Source: Bacteroidales bacterium (GTDB lineage: Bacteria; Bacteroidota; Bacteroidia; Bacteroidales; FEN-979). From it: a stretch of DNA of 32,067 nucleotides. The position numbers and the translations under genes are program-made. The DNA lies in NCBI GenBank assembly GCA_025355465.1, contig JANXZO010000041.1:1-32067 (forward strand). The letters run 5' to 3'. Below, piece after piece: positions 29,345-32,067 of this stretch. The notes beneath the pieces are model-generated. The model was given only the letters and a program-made list of their open reading frames with translations, was not told the DNA's origin and did no database searches. Positions within the stretch are counted from its first letter, which is position 1, and each line of letters opens with the position of its first letter.

Positions 29345-31534
29345 ATGTCGCGTCCACTTTCCCGGTCATTTATCCTTTCCATCCTGGTTTTATCGGCAGG
29401 AGTTCTATTTGCCCAGACTGAAAAAAAGTCCATCACTCTGGATGATATCTACAAAAACAGAAAATTCTCCTCACGCGGAGTTTATGGTATCCAGTCGATG
29501 AACGACGGGGACCATTATTGCCAGCTGAAAAAGGATAGTCTGAATGTTTATGAATATAAAACAGGGAAATATACGCGTACCATTGTCACTGCGAAGATGC
29601 TGATTCCGGCAGGTGATACGGCGCCGATTGCGATGAGTAGTTTTGAATTCAGTGATGATGAGACCCGATTGTTATTTGCCACGGATGATGAGCCGATATA
29701 CAGGCGCTCATCCAAAGCGACCTATTTTGTCTATGATTTGAAGTCGGGAAGCCTCACTCCGCTATCGAAGGGAGGAAAACAGCGGTTGGCCACCTTTTCG
29801 CCGGATGCATCCATGGTGGCTTTCGTTCGTGATAATAATATTTTCTGTGCCGACCTGAAATCTGGTTCCGAGTTGCAGGTGACGACAGACGGGAAGGTGA
29901 ATGAGATTATCAACGGGGCAACCGACTGGGTTTACGAAGAGGAGTTTGAATTTTCCAAGGCCTTTGCCTGGTCCCCTGACAGTAAAAAAATTGCCTGGTA
30001 CCGTTTCGATGAGAGCAAAGTAAAAGAGTACCAGCTCACCTATTATGGTGACCTCTATCCTGAACAATATAAATACAAGTATCCAAAGGCCGGAGAGGAT
30101 AATTCAGTAGTTGACTTGTATGTGTTTGATTATCAGAAAAAAAAATCAATAAAGATTGATCTTGGCAGTGAACGGGATATCTATATTCCCAGAATGAAAT
30201 GGACTGAGGATCCAAACACCCTCGCATTCTACCGGATGAACCGGAACCAGAATAAGCTGGACCTGCTCCTTGCTGATGGCACAACCGGGGCAACGCGGAT
30301 CCTCTATACGGAGGAAAACAAGTATTATATCGAGATCAATGACCACCTTACATTTCTTAAAAACGGAAAGGAGTTTCTGATTTCGAGCGAAAAGGATGGC
30401 TACCGGCACCTTTATCTTTACAGTTTGAATGGAAGCCTGATCCGTCAGCTTACCAAGGGCAACTGGGAGGTATTGAATGTTCTTGGAGCGGATGAAAAGA
30501 ACAACCTCGTCTATTACACTTCAACTGAGACTTCACCTCTTGACAAGGACCTTTATTCAGTAACGGTCGACGGGGAGAAGAAAAATAAAATCAGCCAGAG
30601 AGCCGGCAGCAATTCACCCGAATTCAGCAAAAGCTATTCCTGGTTTATCAACAGGTGGTCCGACATTAACACCCCAAGCTATACTGCTGTTTACGACTCA
30701 AAAGGGAAAGAGATAAGGTTGCTTCAGGACAACGCCAAACTCAGGGAGACCATGGTTGAATACAATTTTGCCAAAGCTGAGTTCTTTACTGTAAAAACAT
30801 CCGATAACCTGGAGTTGAACGGCTGGATGCTTAAACCCGCTGATTTCGATCCATTAAAGAAATATCCTGTACTTTTTACCATTTATGGCGGACCTGGTTC
30901 CCAGACTGTTGTGAATTCATGGGGCTCGGTTTCGTCGTGGAACCAGTTATGGGCGCAACACGGGATCATCGTGGTTTCGGTTGATAACCGCGGAACTGGC
31001 GGCAGGGGAGAGGAATTCAAGAAATGTACCTACCTGCAGCTTGGCAAATATGAGACTTTTGATCAGATTGAAGCGGCGAAGTATCTTGGAACACTGCCGT
31101 TTGTCGATAAGGGACGGATAGGTATGTGGGGCTGGAGTTTCGGCGGCTATCTTACGCTTTCCTGTGTAACCAAAGGGGCTGATGTCTTCAGTTTCGGAAT
31201 CGCTGTGGCACCGGTGACCAACTGGAAATATTATGATAACATCTACACGGAGCGTTTTATGCGCACCCCGAAAGAGAATAACGAAGGTTATGAAGAAAAT
31301 TCTCCGGTGAACCACGCCGAGAAGTTCAGGGGAAAATTATTGATGATCCATGGCATGGCCGACGACAACGTTCATCCCCAGAACTCCTACGACATGGTAA
31401 CTGCGCTGGTAGGGGCCAACAAACAGTTTGAATCCCAGTTTTATCCGAATTCCAACCACGGAATCTATACAGGAAAGAACACGACGTACCATTTGTATAC
31501 CCGGATGACGGATTTTATTTTAAAGAACTTATAA
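29345..31534 (+). CDS. Dipeptidyl peptidase IV-like S9 family peptidase
   Basis: 729 residues with a signal peptide (MSRPLSRSFILSILVLSAGV, ending LFAQ), so periplasmic or surface-exposed. A beta-propeller covers about 40-470 and includes Asp194-Trp-Val-Tyr-Glu-Glu-Glu200, the double-Glu motif that binds the substrate N-terminus in DPP-IV. The alpha/beta-hydrolase domain (about 490-729) has the nucleophile Ser598 in GWSFGGY, Asp673 in GMADDNVH and His705 in NSNHGIY: a complete catalytic triad. Family members release X-Pro (or X-Ala) dipeptides from peptide N-termini. It is transcribed alone. The rpsU promoter begins about 70 bp after its stop. Confidence 0.95.
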   Translation: MSRPLSRSFILSILVLSAGVLFAQTEKKSITLDDIYKNRKFSSRGVYGIQSMNDGDHYCQLKKDSLNVYEYKTGKYTRTIVTAKMLIPAGDTAPIAMSSFEFSDDETRLLFATDDEPIYRRSSKATYFVYDLKSGSLTPLSKGGKQRLATFSPDASMVAFVRDNNIFCADLKSGSELQVTTDGKVNEIINGATDWVYEEEFEFSKAFAWSPDSKKIAWYRFDESKVKEYQLTYYGDLYPEQYKYKYPKAGEDNSVVDLYVFDYQKKKSIKIDLGSERDIYIPRMKWTEDPNTLAFYRMNRNQNKLDLLLADGTTGATRILYTEENKYYIEINDHLTFLKNGKEFLISSEKDGYRHLYLYSLNGSLIRQLTKGNWEVLNVLGADEKNNLVYYTSTETSPLDKDLYSVTVDGEKKNKISQRAGSNSPEFSKSYSWFINRWSDINTPSYTAVYDSKGKEIRLLQDNAKLRETMVEYNFAKAEFFTVKTSDNLELNGWMLKPADFDPLKKYPVLFTIYGGPGSQTVVNSWGSVSSWNQLWAQHGIIVVSVDNRGTGGRGEEFKKCTYLQLGKYETFDQIEAAKYLGTLPFVDKGRIGMWGWSFGGYLTLSCVTKGADVFSFGIAVAPVTNWKYYDNIYTERFMRTPKENNEGYEENSPVNHAEKFRGKLLMIHGMADDNVHPQNSYDMVTALVGANKQFESQFYPNSNHGIYTGKNTTYHLYTRMTDFILKNL

Positions 31535-31602
31535 TCGAAACTGGCTAATTAATTATCTCATCTCCTGAATACTACATGTTGCATCTTTATGTTGTATCTT
31601 TT

Positions 31603-31634
31603 TTTGGTATTCTCGTAATTACATTGTAATTTTG
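31603..31634 (+). promoter_or_regulatory. Consensus promoter of rpsU
   Basis: TTTG at 31603-31606, a 20-bp spacer, then TAATTTTG at 31627-31634. Both match the Bacteroidota consensus. The leader to the ATG at 31689 would be about 48 bases and has no AGGAGG-like Shine-Dalgarno; AAAGAAAGCGAGCG is its only purine-rich stretch. Confidence 0.8.
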
Positions 31635-31688
31635 CGGCCCTTTTAATAGTAAACTGAATATTAACTTTAAAGAAAGCGAGCGAAAAGC

Positions 31689-31886
31689 ATGATTATCGTA
31701 CCTGTTAAAGAAGGCGAAAGCATCGACAGAGCCCTGAAGAAACTGAAACGCAAATTTGAAAAGACCGGTGTTGTAAAAGAACTCCGTGAACGTCAGAAAT
31801 TTACGAAGCCCTCCATCAAGCACAGGGAGGCAGTTAATAAAGCTATTTATATTCAGAAGATCCAGGACGCCGAAGCAGCATTGTAA
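31689..31886 (+). CDS. rpsU: 30S ribosomal protein bS21
   Basis: 65 residues, full length. It begins MIIVPVKEGESIDRALKKLK and continues with the basic helices RKFEKTGVVKELRERQKFTK and KHREAVNKAIYIQK, the standard bS21 sequence of Bacteroidota. It binds the small subunit near the 3' end of 16S rRNA; in this phylum bS21 helps hide the anti-Shine-Dalgarno sequence. The gene has its own strong promoter. In many relatives it precedes a tyrosine recombinase and a hibernation factor, but the window ends too soon to see them. Confidence 0.97.
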   Translation: MIIVPVKEGESIDRALKKLKRKFEKTGVVKELRERQKFTKPSIKHREAVNKAIYIQKIQDAEAAL

Positions 31887-32067
31887 CAGCGTAAGATTTT
31901 TTTTGGAAGAAATTTTGCATTGCCTCAGAAACTGTTTTGATTTTTAAAAAAGGAAGTGTTTTGTTGAAAAGAATGTTCATAACTAATTGAAATTCAGTTA
32001 GATGGTTAGATAAATATTTGTAACTTTATGATTATTAACCACATAATTCATAAAGCGATGCAAACCT
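31887..32067 (+). other. Intergenic tail, possible start of a further gene at the edge
   Basis: AT-rich sequence with a T-run soon after the rpsU stop (31898-31905) but no stem before it. An ATG at 32058 (ATG CAA ACC) could begin another plus-strand gene, of which only three codons are present. TAACTTTA at 32021-32028 is a near-match to the -7 box. No firm gene is supported. Confidence 0.3.

Noticed and set aside
1-32067. CRISPR arrays, insertion sequences, prophage or toxin-antitoxin pairs
   Set aside because: No direct-repeat arrays, transposase motifs, integrase motifs or paired small toxin genes were seen on either strand.

Overview
The window looks like chromosomal DNA from a member of the Bacteroidota (a Bacteroidales/Marinilabiliales-like lineage is my guess; the sequence does not fix the order). 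Evidence: two proteins end in type IX secretion (T9SS) type A sorting domains; there are many small outer-membrane beta-barrel genes with Bacteroidota-style signal peptides ending in AQ; a LytS/LytTR pair; a DPP-IV type S9 peptidase; repeated TAnnTTTG promoter boxes, several with an upstream TTG/TTTG at 19-22 bp; and almost no Shine-Dalgarno sequences. No phage, transposase, integrase, CRISPR array or rRNA was seen.

Layout. (1) 130-3543, minus strand: a tight operon dapF - GNAT acetyltransferase - mltG - DUF2279 protein, covering meso-diaminopimelate supply and peptidoglycan strand termination. It is transcribed divergently from (2) a plus-strand surface-antigen (BamA/TamA-like) barrel at 3594. 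(3) 5056-7618, plus: a LiaF-like membrane protein, a LytS-type histidine kinase and a LytTR response regulator, probably one envelope-sensing unit, followed by a Tat-type Gfo/Idh/MocA oxidoreductase (7660). (4) 9145-13075, plus: a beta-barrel, a glycerophosphodiester phosphodiesterase lipoprotein, a second barrel, a DUF4136 lipoprotein with a tyrosine-rich insert, and a third barrel, closed by a strong terminator. (5) 13127-14812, minus: a beta-helix protein secreted by T9SS. (6) 14882-15463, plus: another barrel. (7) 15471-19171, minus: a barrel, a 775-residue triple-repeat carbohydrate-binding-like protein, and a DUF3575 barrel gene broken by two compensating frameshifts. (8) pyruvate kinase (19274-20692, minus). 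(9) 20786-25232, plus: two tandem polytopic GT-C-like glycosyltransferases with C-terminal jelly-roll-like domains and a GT2 enzyme. (10) 25229-28901, minus: an MBL-fold RNase-like protein, a receiver-histidine kinase, and a LamG-like T9SS cargo. (11) tRNA-Val(GAC) at 29116-29190, minus, with its own terminator. (12) a DPP-IV peptidase and rpsU (bS21) on the plus strand.

The window is dominated by cell-envelope functions: wall precursors, outer-membrane barrels, envelope signalling, lipoproteins and glycan transfer, interspersed with housekeeping genes (dapF, pyk, rpsU, tRNA). The items most worth a second look are the doubly frameshifted DUF3575 gene (its closing frame lies beyond the obvious ORF), the paired GT-C/jelly-roll proteins of which only one keeps the acidic residue in the first loop, the LiaF-like protein coupled to a LytTR system, and the face-to-face dapF/barrel promoters that predict almost leaderless mRNAs in both directions.
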